DNA from: Paramacrobiotus metropolitanus
Lineage: Eukaryota > Tardigrada > Eutardigrada > Parachela > Macrobiotidae
Assembly: GCF_019649055.1 (NCBI RefSeq)
Contig: NW_026570225.1
Coordinates: 806,001-870,000, forward strand
DNA: 64,000 nucleotides
Direction: 5' to 3'
The translations under genes were made by a program, and so were the position numbers. The notes beneath the pieces were generated by a model that did not search any database, had not been told where the DNA came from, and worked only from the letters and a program-made list of their open reading frames with translations. How positions within the stretch are numbered: position 1 is the stretch's first letter; each line of letters starts with the position of its first letter. Below are positions 48,771-64,000 of this stretch, in pieces.

Positions 48771-50789
48771 GGCCCGCTCACTGGCTTTATTAATATTGTA
48801 AGTGCTCTCTCATTGTTTACTTAATAATCAAAACCGATTGATTATACATACCTAATTTTTTGTAGCGGCTAGAATTACTTCACAAGGCATTGTTAATTAC
48901 TTCTATTATCTCTATCATTCGAAGGCGGAGCCGAAAGCGACGCCGAGGTGCGGCGCAAGCAGAGCTCGCGGAGCAGCAAGCGAGTTGCTGCATAAGGGTT
49001 ATGAAAAGTTTGAATTTCCTTGGTAATAGCAGAAACTGAAGTGTAAGAAACCATTTTAAAAGTCTACAACAAAAACAACAAGCCGAAAATCACCGCAAGT
49101 CGCAAATCAGCTCTTTTTTCATTATTTTCGGGTTCTTAATTACATAGACGTGAAGTGAAAAATAATTTAAAGGTTAAAAATTCAATAACGCCGGTAATCA
49201 AACGCATATTTTGTACAGGAGCAGATTTAATATTAAACGATTTTAAAACCGGGTTACAACAGAATAGTTTTGGGGTTGACTTAGCCATTATTAATAAAGT
49301 AAGCGCCGGAAAAACTTTTAACCCTAGTTATTTAGCCTATTTTTTTCGCGCAATTTGCGCGGGGTCAACTAGTAAATACATAAGTGACCTCACAACAGTT
49401 GAATTATTGCATTTAGTATTCAATATAATTTTTTATAAACATAAACTTCAATAAAATTTAGATCTGCAAACAGTTTCTGAATTATTATTGGGATCAAAAC
49501 ATTAACAAAATATCATAAATCAAGTACTTTTATGACTAGGCACATAGCTGTAGATTCGATTTCTTTGACGGAACTACCGAAGCAAACATGCCGGAGCTTC
49601 GCTAAGACAAAGAAATTTACTTTACATGCCTGCCAGTGTTCCTAATAATAGCGTTTACGAATTGCTCACAGTTGTTGCGCAACTACCTGGCAGAAGTGAT
49701 TGTGAATAAGTCATCATCGTTTTAAAACTACTTTATTATAAATGTTTTTTGAAAAAATTGTGTTTTAAAAAATACTGCAAAAATATTGCTACAAAAATAT
49801 TGCAAAATAAAATAAAAAATTTGAGATGTTATGTGGAATATATTGTATTGTTTACTACGGATTGATATGCACGTGAAAACGTTATGCAAAAAACTCCGGA
49901 ATACACTGTGGGGTTTACTGCTGGATAAACTGCGGGCTCCACTATGTACTTCACTATGGGATAAACTATGCGGTACGCTTTGATTAAAATGTCTTCACTT
50001 TGGCCTGTAGATTGACTTGCAGTTAAAGAACAGCCATGTATAGAACTTATTGGATTTTTTAGAACTAAACGCGAACCATTGGTCTTGCGTCTTGAAAGTT
50101 TTTTTCTCAAATTATTCCAAGAACATGATATGATCTTGAGATTTTATTGCCTTGAGGCAGTTTGCAAAAGCCCACGATGAGCTCAACAGAAATGGTGGTA
50201 CCCGAATGTATTTGTCTGAATAAGAAGAATTGCATTGCTTTTCAGTGGCATTCTGTTTGTTTTAACAATATTGCAAGACTAGGAAAAAACGTTCACTTTT
50301 GTTAATTATATCAAGAGCTAATAGCAGTTGTAATTGCTTTTTCATTTTCTTATGGCACATAGCTGTGCGAGTTCACTTCTGGTGCCAGAATATTCGAGAT
50401 TCCAGTTATGTTGTGAAAGCAGAATGGACTGGAATTGCTTCAGTTTTAAAAAGTCGCTAAGTCTTCATACGTGTGCATAACATGCACGCATACGCGGATA
50501 CGTGCGCTCAGCCTTAGGACGCGTGATGACGTCCGCTACAAGCAGGAGCCTTTTACATAAAATTTTTTGGTGACAACAGTCTGCCAACATTGAAACAAAA
50601 ATATTGAATGCGAAACCAGAACATCCATAAATTACGGATAAAATCAAAAAAACTATTTAAAGTCTATAAATTTAAAAAAAGACAGCAAAAGCCGGGCATA
50701 AGACGAAAACTGAAATCGGGGCAAAATGAGAGCCAAAAAGCACTGTTATCAAGAGATAAAAATATTTTCCAGTAATTTATGTTTTCGTG

Positions 50790-52272
50790 TTATCTATCAA
50801 CCAACAGAATGTTACTGTCCAACGAGGGTGTCACCGGGAACGCCGAAGCTGCCTCCGCGGTGGCCAGTGCCGGCATCTCACCAGCTGGTATCTGCATCGC
50901 GGGTTTCGGAGGAGATGCTTGTGCGAAGATGGGCGGACGCGGAGTGTTATCCAATGGCAAGGGCGCGTCATTGAGGGCGTCGTTGATACTCCCGCTGGTC
51001 ATTGCAGCAGGAATAAAATCCCCAGGTTTCTCTTGTGGCGGCGGCATACTCACATTGCTCAGACTGCCAACAATACGTTTTCGTGGCTCCATTTTCAGCG
51101 GCGAGGCAGCTTGAGAACGTGCTGCTTGCGCCAGTGAGGACTCGAGTTTCTCTGTGTCATCAAAATCAAAGGGCGACCTGAAAATAAATGAAGTATCTAT
51201 GGCATGTGATTTAGTGAGGAAACGATAGACAATAAGCCTTTACTTAACAGAGGAGAGAAACAAAGGAACAATCAACAAACTAAATCATTGCGGCATACAA
51301 CTCAATTCCAAACATGTAAGCTTTTATTCGATTATAACGGTGTACAATACAGGCAGTCAGGTACACAATATACCAAACGGTACTACTTGTTAGTTACTTA
51401 TATCTGCTCAAGAGAGTTTTAACTGTCTAATGGAAAGATGACGAGAACGCAGTACAGCTCGCACTTTTGTCCCGTTTACATAATTTTTCTTAATTCCAGT
51501 AACTTCAAAATAATTTATGGCAAAAATAAGATAAACCTTAATACAATTAACTATTTTGGGAAATAAAAAATGCTGATGTGATTCTGAAATTACACAGCAA
51601 TACCGAAAACAGAAGCGTCTTATGGTTAGATGCGATTAAACACTTCATCCTAGAAAACGCTTTAGTAACTTTCTTAACCGCTCAGCAACTGTCTAGCGCA
51701 CGACCCAGTTAGTTTTCTACAAAAACAGTGCCGAGATTCACATACACCTACGGTCCTACATACAGCATCTACTTACGCCTGCGCAGCAACTGGTTTCGGA
51801 GATTGTGCGATTCTGGGTAGTTGGGGGCCTTGCGGCGGAAGCATAGGCGAGGGATGCAACGGAGGCTGCTCTTTGGGAAGATTAGGAAGATGCGCAGGGA
51901 AGGCATGCATCCTGCGCTGCATTCCCATGACCCCAATGGCAGCTGCGGGAAAATGCGAGGGATGCGCATGTGATCGCGCAGGGGCCATGGGCACGCGCCC
52001 CGGAGAGCGCCATTCCAGCTGGGGCATCGTTCCACTGCATATTAACTCCATGAATAAAGCAGCCTGTTTTAAGTTGGGTCGGTAGATTTCTATAACAGAA
52101 TAAAATTATAAAAGCCCTCGTCACTGCAGCATAGTGCGCTCATTACAAGTTTACAACATCCAACATTAGGATTAAGTACAGTAACTAACACTAACTGGTA
52201 AGTTATCAACGCACCATTCCCGTATATATCTTCGTCTTTTATCCAACCCAGATCTTCGTCCGCCTGTTCCAT
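50790..52272 (-). CDS. Proline-rich nuclear protein, possibly PAGR1/PA1-like, 3 exons
   Basis: Minus-strand exons 52215-52272, 51777-52089 and 50790-51177 join in phase to give 252 residues. The N-terminus is acidic (MEQADEDLGWIKDEDIYGNE), followed by a helix-like stretch and QLEWRSPGRVP, then a long Pro/Met/His-rich region. SPFDFDDTEKLESSL begins exon 3 and a low-complexity tail follows. A W..P.R motif plus a later FDFDD recalls PAXIP1-associated PA1 (PAGR1), a subunit of MLL3/4 histone methyltransferase complexes. The match is short and I recalled it without alignment, so the family is tentative. Gene reality is better supported than its name: three in-phase exons with good splice sites, and a start codon immediately before an acidic first exon. 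Confidence 0.6.
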
Positions 52273-53287
52273 TTCACAAGCGCAGCATTCACTCGAAATA
52301 ATAACGTCGTGTACAACTGACAGTAGAGAATTTCACTGCATGGCTCGGCTCAAGGAATGGCTTGCTTTCCTGGCTTTCCAGAACACCCGCGCTTTCGCGC
52401 AAATCGGTGTTCAAGGACGAGAAACACAGTCAGCAGATCACGACTTTGCTACGGAGCCCACTGGATACCCGGCGGTCTGCAAGTTACCTCTTATAACGAA
52501 ATAATTTTGAACTGGTAAATTGCTTTGAACTCAACTTGTATATAAAGTTATAAACTAATAAACTTAAAACATTAAAAACTGGGGGAACGATCCCCACCAC
52601 CCCGACTAAATAAAATATTAAATTAATTTAAATAAAATATTTTGTTGGATTCGCGCGTCAAACTGTTTAAGGACAGTGCAAAATTAGAGTACGATCCAAA
52701 TCGTGGTCCGGTTCGGTTATCACAGTCGGAAAAACACGAAACCGTGGTACAATCCGGTCGGTTAGTTATGTAGTTAGAAGTACTAGGCTCAGGGCCCAGG
52801 CTGACACTACTAGTACCTGAGGCCCTGAGTGACGGTTGAGTCCAGTGATCTACCGCTATCAGCTTTTCGTCGGGCCCGGATTTCGGACAGAACCGCAACC
52901 GCTACCTAGTTGTTCCGAACTTCCGATTTTGCAGCCTCACGGTTACGTGACTAAATTTTCGGTACGCGTGCTCGTAGACTTTATTGTTTATATAGGAAAT
53001 CTTGTTTGTTTTTTATTTCACAAGACAAATTTGACTTCTGTTTTTTACGATTTTTTTAAATTAAAATGATCCGCTGGGAAGCTACCGGTTTTTGACGAAA
53101 ATCTTGGAAATTGAGTAAGCGAAGAATAGTGTGATTACAAACATGATGTTAAAGCGTCGCAGCCGTCGCTGTTAAAAGTTTCACTCGATAAGAAATTATT
53201 ACTGTTTTTCAACTTGCTGGAGCTAGCGCTATCCTTCTGTGTTTGGATACCTGGGTAGATCCTTTTCTTCACTTCAATCAGCGGAAG
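52273..53287. other. Divergent spacer between the PA1-like gene and AFG3L2
   Basis: About 1 kb that should hold both promoters. It contains a GC-richer stretch at 52330-52490 and a partial inverted repeat around 52790-52835 (ctcagggcc and ggccctgag). No exon or TATA box is recognised. Confidence 0.5.
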
Positions 53288-57648
<4,361 letters not shown>

Positions 57649-60401
57649 GCGTTGCTTTGATATCTTTTGATTTGTGGGTAAATCACGTATTTTTATTATT
57701 TCGACTAGGAGAGTGTTCCGAAGTCTTTCCAGTTAAACATGGTGTATACACGTGTAAAGTTGGGGTAGTTGAAGTGAAAGTAAATCGAAAGAAACTAAAC
57801 AGTACATGAACAGCTTTCGGTAGGAACTTTATTGGTCATGTCTCAATACATTGGTCTGTTTACGTTATTTTATTGCAGTGATAGAATAGATGAATCAGTA
57901 CTAATCCGCACCGGTGTCTGTTAGGTTGTCGTTTATATTTCCGTGGTAAAGTTTGATTGACTCAGCTGGTTGCATTCAAGCGGCTAACAAGTCAAGAACC
58001 AGTTTATTTTATGTCGCACTTTGCTGCGGCTCATGTTGATACTGCCGAGTGGATTTTGTTACGCTTTTTAAAATTCTCGGAAGTGCGCATAAATTTTGTT
58101 ACTGTACCTGTGTAGTTAGTGTTTCTGCACACAAGCGGACACCGTATAAGTGGAACAAGTTTTCCACTTTTACGGTACAAGCATTTTTGCAGAATCGTGT
58201 GTTCGGAAGCGTTGGTAGCCCAAACCGCCGCTAAACCCAACCAACAGCGGAAAATGAAATACTGTACGTACACTTCTCCGATTCTCCAACATTCGAAAAC
58301 CGGATATTCGGTTGAAAAATTGTAGCGCTGTCATCTGGTGTGTGTTGGCCGCATTTTTCCTCAGCATTTTTTGGAAGTATCCAAAAAGATGATCCAGAGA
58401 AAACTGATATCGGGCGGATGTAAGAGTATATATTTAGCATTCGCCGGAGCGCCACGCTCTTTTTGGCCTAATTGATGAGCACAAATGCCAATGACTCAAA
58501 ACTGCTACAGTGCGGAGAAATTTCACGAACGTTCTCATCTTCTCATGCTCTCTTTCTAATGCCGTCGACGGGCATATTAATTGCCTTATTGCCAATCATA
58601 TTTTGTGATGAATGCATGACGCATGTAAACTGTGGCGTGTCTCACACGCGTTGAAAAATTGTGTTGCGTACTGACGACAGTTTCTGATGTTCCATCCTTA
58701 GAAGAAGTTAGCCGGATAGGCTGTGCAGTCTGATAAAACCAACGATCTCAAATTGAAGCTGTCGCAAAAGCGTCGGTTATTGTGAATCTGCATTTCGGAA
58801 AGCTGGAGATGTTTTGCGCATATCGCTTGTGATTATAATACTGCTTTATCGACGGTAACCGGCATCGGATAATTTATGGATTTAAACTGTTTTATGGACT
58901 TTCGCGTGTGATATTCGCAGTAGTTAGCGGTGCGTACTTAATGCTGACTCCATAAATTTGTGTACAGAAGCAAAATTAATTGTGGTAACCTGTCATGTCT
59001 TGTTAGGAATGCACAGTTTGCATATGCAATGTGTATTTACAATTTTACGGCTTAATAGCTTATGATCATAATCTAATTCTAAAATTTAATCAGATACATA
59101 ACTAATAATCACGCATATTTATATGTATCTGTTCGGCTGTAGGTCCATTGGACCAGTACAACCTTGTTTTGGTTTTCTGTATTAATCAACAGAATCACAA
59201 TACAATCTGTATTTTTTGCACGCTTGTCGCTTCAAGTTTAACCGTAAGTGCACCGGGCCAGCAAGAGGTTATGGTGCGTTTATGACAACGTACTGTCCAG
59301 CATGCATTGCGCAGGTCAGCTATAGCACACTCGCCAGAAATTCCGCATCCGTTGCGGATTGTTAACAAGCAGTTGTCCGAAAGTGTTTTCCCGCTGTTGT
59401 GTACGTTTATGGACTTAACCGTAAATAAATTCTGTATATTCATTCTCCGTTTTGTCCCAGCTGTTTGCACGGAATGTTTGTTTTTGACATAATTCCCGTT
59501 CTGCTTAAAGGGACATGGTGATTTGTACTGTACTGTGCAAAGGCTAATTGCATGCGTAAGTAAAACCGCGAAACCTTTTTAACCCAGTTCGGTTGGTGTC
59601 GGAAGCGTTAAGTATAATTTGATTCCATCTGTTCGCAGATGCACAGCCCAGATGTTGGTCATATCTCGAATCGGTGGACTTTGAAACGCCTGCGTTTTTG
59701 AAATAGCACTTACCTTTCTTTAATTCTGTGCGCCAGCACAACAGTAGTCGGATCGCGTCTCGGACGTCAAAGAGTGCTGTCGTTGCAAAACGCCAACGTG
59801 ATTGCGAAACGGGCGAGTTTGCGCTGCTTCTGCTTGTACTGAGTATTGCAGTGCAGGCCGCGTTGGATGCCGATTATCATTGTAGTTTTAGAGTGTCTCG
59901 GTCGTGGGGTTTATTTATATATCCAAATAAGTGATCCAAGCGGTACACAGTTTTTATTCTGCCTTAATGGCGCGGGTTTTTATGGGCGCTGCGCTTAAGT
60001 TGCATGAAAAATTTTCGCGTTGACCGGCACTCGGCTCAGCATATTTCCTGCTGTGGTTGTACAAAAGCGGAGCAGCTTAAGGCTCGATTAAGTCCTTCCC
60101 ATCTTCCCTGATCAAACGCAATGCTGCGATCGTAAGCAAATTTTGTCGTGTCTTGATCACAGTAAATTTGGAACGTATGTATGTAAATGCAATTAGGTAT
60201 AGATTTGAGGCGACATGCGTGCATTTATGTACAACTTGTCTGATATAAATTTTATAAGATGTAAAAATACACGTCGAGCGTTTACACAGCGGAAGTACAG
60301 TACGAGTACAAAACGGCGTTCCTGCGTACGAACGCCACTTATATCGATTAGCATCTAGCGCGCATGTGTACCTGACCTTCAAATGTAGACTGAAAAACGC
60401 G
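57649..60401. other. Intergenic region between AFG3L2 and SARM1
   Basis: About 2.7 kb containing no supportable gene. It should include the SARM1 promoter and possibly upstream noncoding exons. Open frames on both strands are short and lack domains. Confidence 0.5.
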
Positions 60402-63400
60402 ATGGACCGGAGCAGCCATAAAAAGAAATCAGACTCCAGTACGACATCCTTTGACTCGAGTACATCGCGTTCGTCACATGGCGATATCAATATACCGCCG
60501 AACGCATTCCAAGCCGTAAAAACCTTCGAACGGCGCGTCTCAGCCGACGCGGCCGCTGTGAACAGTACTAACAATTTACACACTCACAACATAATCTCCT
60601 CGGGATTGCCTCCCAAAATGAGTCTCCCACACGCTAAAAGCCCCGAACCCATTATCTCCGAGCCGGGCAGTCCGATTGTACCGCTGACGAAGGCCCGCTT
60701 CGGCAGCACGGATCTACTGAGCAGTCATGCTAACGGCCGCTCATCCAGTCCGCATGTGGAGCGCAAACACCACCAGTCCTCATCGCAGTCCGTCACTGTC
60801 CACCAGAGTCGGCAGTACCAGGAGATTGTCGATGGGAAACAAGTGGTGAACTATTCAGCCTCCCGGCAGAATAGCCATCAGAAGGAATCCAAGATAAACT
60901 CCACGGAGATCAACGGGGAAGTGAAGGTGGATGCTGACCACAAAGTGTCGTCCAGTTCGGCCGCTAAGGCCTCCATCGAAGCCCTGGACAGCATGGGACA
61001 GAGCCTGCGGGCAGCGTGTGCGGCGCTCAGTCATTCCTCCAACGCAACCAACAGTAGCTATGCCGGATCGCATTCGGGAATCGGTGAACTGACCCAGACG
61101 AGCAAAAGCGAAACCATTGGAGCCAGAGCGATTCAGGTTAGTACTGCGCCGGTATACAAACATCTAAAAACAACGACCGTTCTCGCTTTTTTTTCCACTT
61201 TACAAGTGTTTTCACAAAACTGCAATTGATTAGATTTATACTTCGTTTTTAATTTAATACCATCAGACATAAATCCTAGGTGGTAGTTCGAGAAATAAGT
61301 CATTATTCTTATTAGAGTACCAGCCTACCAGGAGCAGTCGTATACGTACTTCCATATTAAAGTAAGTACTAGTACGTTATTATAAACGATCAATATTATA
61401 TTAAAGACGTCCTTAAAACTTTGTAGCGTATCCGGTGAGTGCATATAGGTATTGTACATACAGATAGTACAATAGGTGCTTTGATAATGTTGTGCGTTAT
61501 AGTAAATAGTAAATACTAGTACCTATAATTCGAGCAAACTAAATCCCGCACCTATTGAACAAAATAATTGAATCACTTCCACCACTATGCATATTGGAAA
61601 TATAATTTTTTCTAAATACTTACGTGAAGACCAGCCAAATAAAACGAAACTGCCGTAGCTTTGGCGGACTGCGGAAGTTGATGCGACTACGTATTTCGAT
61701 AAATGTAAACGTGATAAGTGCCCCATTTTTATTTAGCAAGGGTTATCAAAATCAAATCGATAATATGCACGATGCTAACCATAAGCTTTTGCACATTTTA
61801 ATCACGGCGAATTGATACAGTAGTATTCTACATCTGCGCTCCAGAGGCTGATAAGAAATGAAGGCCAAAGTGCACGCGCTAATTGTTTGATAGTTTTAGG
61901 AGCTGTGAACCGATCAGCATAAGTTTCAGCTAGGTACAGTAGTAAATGTTATGAAAATATTGACTGGTCGTTTTGTATTCAGAACTCTTGAATGGGACGA
62001 GATTCATATACGTAGCCAGTAGCCATATCTTCTTTGTATATATAATTAAGCCAGCAGTCGATCTCAACTTTGCCAAAACCGGTATTTTATATCGAAAAAA
62101 TTTAAATCTTGAAACTTTTATTAGACAGACCCATGTTCCTAACTACTACTTTGTCAACAATGTTGTCATGAGACGTATTCAAAGCGGATCTCCTATTCAA
62201 CGAGATTCGTGGAGAACAGTTGCGCGTTACGGCGTACGTACTAGTTTGACCGATCTATTAAGCGAGTTTTACTGTCAGTAATACAGTTTTCAAAAACTGC
62301 TAATGCAAAAAATGCCTATAATTTTTACGACGTGCTGGGATCTTGATGATAATATTATACTATTGTTTTACGTTGACTGCAGAATCCAGATGGCACAGTA
62401 CAGAGCATCACGTACAGCAATGCCGGTGGAGGAAATCCTCTTCCCAGTCAGAAGCGTTCCATTAGCGGTCTGATGGAGGAATTACGCGGCACACCCAGTG
62501 CTCTGGAGAATCAGGTGCGCAGCACACTGAAGCAGATGGTAGAAATGATGGAGGAGCAGACCACAATCACTCCGATGCTAAAGAATAAACTGGAGAACGA
62601 CGGCGTCGTTGACCTTCTCATTGAGAACGTCGATTCCCAAGACCAGGAAGTCAGCATGCTGTCTGCCAAAATGTTGGACAAATGCATGAATACCGATGCC
62701 AGAGAAAGATTGTTGAAACGGGGGATCGACGGCATTGTCAGAGTAGGTCCTTTTTATTTCCATTAATTTATAATTATGGAAAAAATATTGCATTGTGACT
62801 TGTAATGGTGATTTAAATTCGTTAAATACTTTACAAAAGGCTTTATTAAGCTGATTTTTTAAGTAGTTCATTTCTGAGAAACAATATAGTCATTTCTTTG
62901 AATTGCAAAGTAACAGAACCTTTCCATCGTCATATGGTTTTAATTAATAAACTAACATAAAACGTGGGTTTTCCTCTTTTTTTTGTGGTGTGAGTCTTTG
63001 AGCTCGTCATGTCGAGTTTAGATTTGTTTCGTAAATACTCGGCCTATTTGCCTGCTTCAACTTGTGTGACTGTTAAATTGCTAATACTTATGTAAATGAG
63101 CAGTGGTGCTGTTCTACGGTGCGACAAGGTTTACTATAAATATAGGTTGCTACGATCAAAGGAAATCCCGAATCGCGGCGAGCCGGTGCTGGATTGCTTG
63201 AAAAGATTTTGAACAATTCAGAAGCAGCATGCACGGAAGTGGTCAATCACGGGGGTCTGGACGCCGTATTGGAGGCGTGCAAGAGTACCGATGTGGAAAC
63301 ACAGCGTTCTTCCGCGTTGGCACTGCTAAACCTCTCTCTGTACGGTGGTCAATTCAATCAGCACCGGATGATCAAGCAACGCGCTCAAGGTGGGTAAATT

Positions 63401-64000
63401 CAATGTTTTGTTGAGTCTGTATTCAGTACTTTGAACAACAGGAAATGTTTTTGGCAGATTGGCTGTTCCCACTGGCATTTGGCCAGCAAGATCAGACAAC
63501 AAAATATTTCGCCTGCTTATGCGTGGGATCATTAATCGCCAATAAAGAACTGGAAGCCGCCGTAATTAAATCTGGCACACTGGACCTGGTGAATGACTTT
63601 GTGACGGAGAATAGTCCCGAGGAATTCGCCAGTAAGTATGCCGAGCAGCTAGATGCTAAACAGTCGCGGGATATCATCATCCGTTTGATGCCGATTTTGG
63701 AAAGCCGCATCGCCGAAGCCCAGCAGCTGGCGGCGTTTCATTTCGCTACGGAGGCCTACGCGCGCAAGAAGAGAAATGAGCTTAAGGTAAACCTTTTCTC
63801 CATTTTCAAGAAATTTATTTAAGGTATGAAAGTGTGAAACCTAACTTGCTGTGTCCAATACAGATCTTCCGTGAAGTGGGAGCCGTAGAACATTTGAAAA
63901 ATTGCGCCAGTTCGCCAAATGACGTTGCCAGTAGATTAGCCGGCGAAGCATTGGCTGTGCTGGGCGAAATGATACCTCATCGGCTATCGCAACAAGTTCC
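60402..64000 (+). CDS. SARM1: SARM1 (dSarm-like), 5' part, continues past the window
   Basis: SARM1 is the TIR-domain NAD+ hydrolase that drives axon degeneration and acts in invertebrate immunity. Five exons are visible: 60402-61136, 62383-62742, 63146-63389, 63458-63786 and 63864-64000 (cut by the window end). The first 245 residues are a disordered Ser/His-rich N-terminus, as in arthropod Sarm. The regulatory ARM/HEAT domain follows: ISGLMEELRGTPSALENQV, LLIENVDSQDQEVSMLSAKM, AGLLEKILNNSEAACTEVV, DWLFPLAFGQQDQTTKYFAC, SGTLDLVNDFV, IFREVGAVEHLK and HRLSQQVP. This domain holds the allosteric NAD/NMN site. The SAM pair and the catalytic TIR domain must lie downstream and cannot be checked. 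ATG 60402 is the first in the open frame, but an upstream exon is possible. Intron 1 (61137-62382) holds nothing recognised. Confidence 0.93.

Larger units (their letters stand above)
46632..50572. mobile_element. 3.9-kb foldback-type DNA transposon with ~0.8-kb inverted arms
   Basis: The left arm (46632 to about 47439) and right arm (about 49795 to 50572) are long inverted copies. Over the outer 114 bases I count five mismatches. The ends read CACCAAAAAATT and its complement. Perfect 8-bp direct repeats ACAACAGT flank the element (46624-46631 and 50573-50580). Both arms carry a 12-bp minisatellite. The interior contains a 500-bp nested TIR element and a 99-codon AT-rich open frame (49155-49454) without recognisable domains. 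No transposase is evident, so mobilisation in trans is likely. The combination of an 8-bp duplication and kilobase-scale inverted repeats does not let me assign a superfamily; P, hAT-related or foldback groups are possible. Confidence 0.88.

Overview
This window is animal nuclear DNA. Almost every gene is split by GT-AG introns, and 13 protein-coding genes of clearly metazoan type can be assembled by eye. The mix (a Drosophila-like SARM1/dSarm N-terminus, a TRIM9 orthologue, Fringe-type glycosyltransferases, a divergent rhodopsin-class GPCR, a secreted cystine-knot peptide), introns as short as 43-67 bp beside introns of several kb, and AT-rich noncoding DNA suggest an ecdysozoan invertebrate such as an arthropod or tardigrade. 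I cannot name the species from sequence alone.

Layout: 1-3731 no supported gene; 3732-6144 (+) QSOX sulfhydryl oxidase; 6557-10226 (-) and 10736-13461 (-) two tandem nine-exon Fringe-like beta-1,3-glycosyltransferases; 15428-29706 (+) TRIM9 in eight exons, whose 9.1 kb second intron hosts two same-strand nested genes, a secreted Ly6/three-finger protein (24245-24947) and an intronless membrane coiled-coil protein (25909-26730); 30537-33259 (-) RPA2, convergent with TRIM9; 35137-37188 (+) a class-A-like GPCR; 38576-42810 (+) PIGS, a GPI-transamidase subunit; 44380-45016 (+) a secreted six-cysteine knottin; 50790-52272 (-) a possible PAGR1/PA1-like nuclear protein; 53288-57648 (+) mitochondrial m-AAA protease AFG3L2; 60402-64000 (+) the 5' part of SARM1, running off the window. 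Exon phases were checked for every join. The first coding exon of RPA2 could not be placed.

The genes are functionally mixed: secretory-pathway enzymes (QSOX, Fringe-like, PIGS), ubiquitin signalling (TRIM9), DNA replication (RPA2), mitochondrial proteolysis (AFG3L2) and axon degeneration/innate immunity (SARM1). I see no operon-like organisation.

The most unusual content is mobile DNA without a recognisable transposase. A 3.9 kb foldback element (46632-50572) has about 0.8 kb inverted arms, a perfect 8-bp target duplication and 12-bp minisatellites in its arms. A 1.1 kb hAT-like element (31819-32926) sits in an RPA2 intron with a perfect 8-bp duplication. A mariner-like TA-flanked element (40476-41434) lies in a PIGS intron, a 416-bp TIR element (17456-17871) in TRIM9 intron 1, and a 500-bp TIR element (48271-48770) inside the foldback. 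Several have interiors saturated with one short word. An 8-mer, TACGAGTA/TACTCGTA, also looks over-represented across the window.
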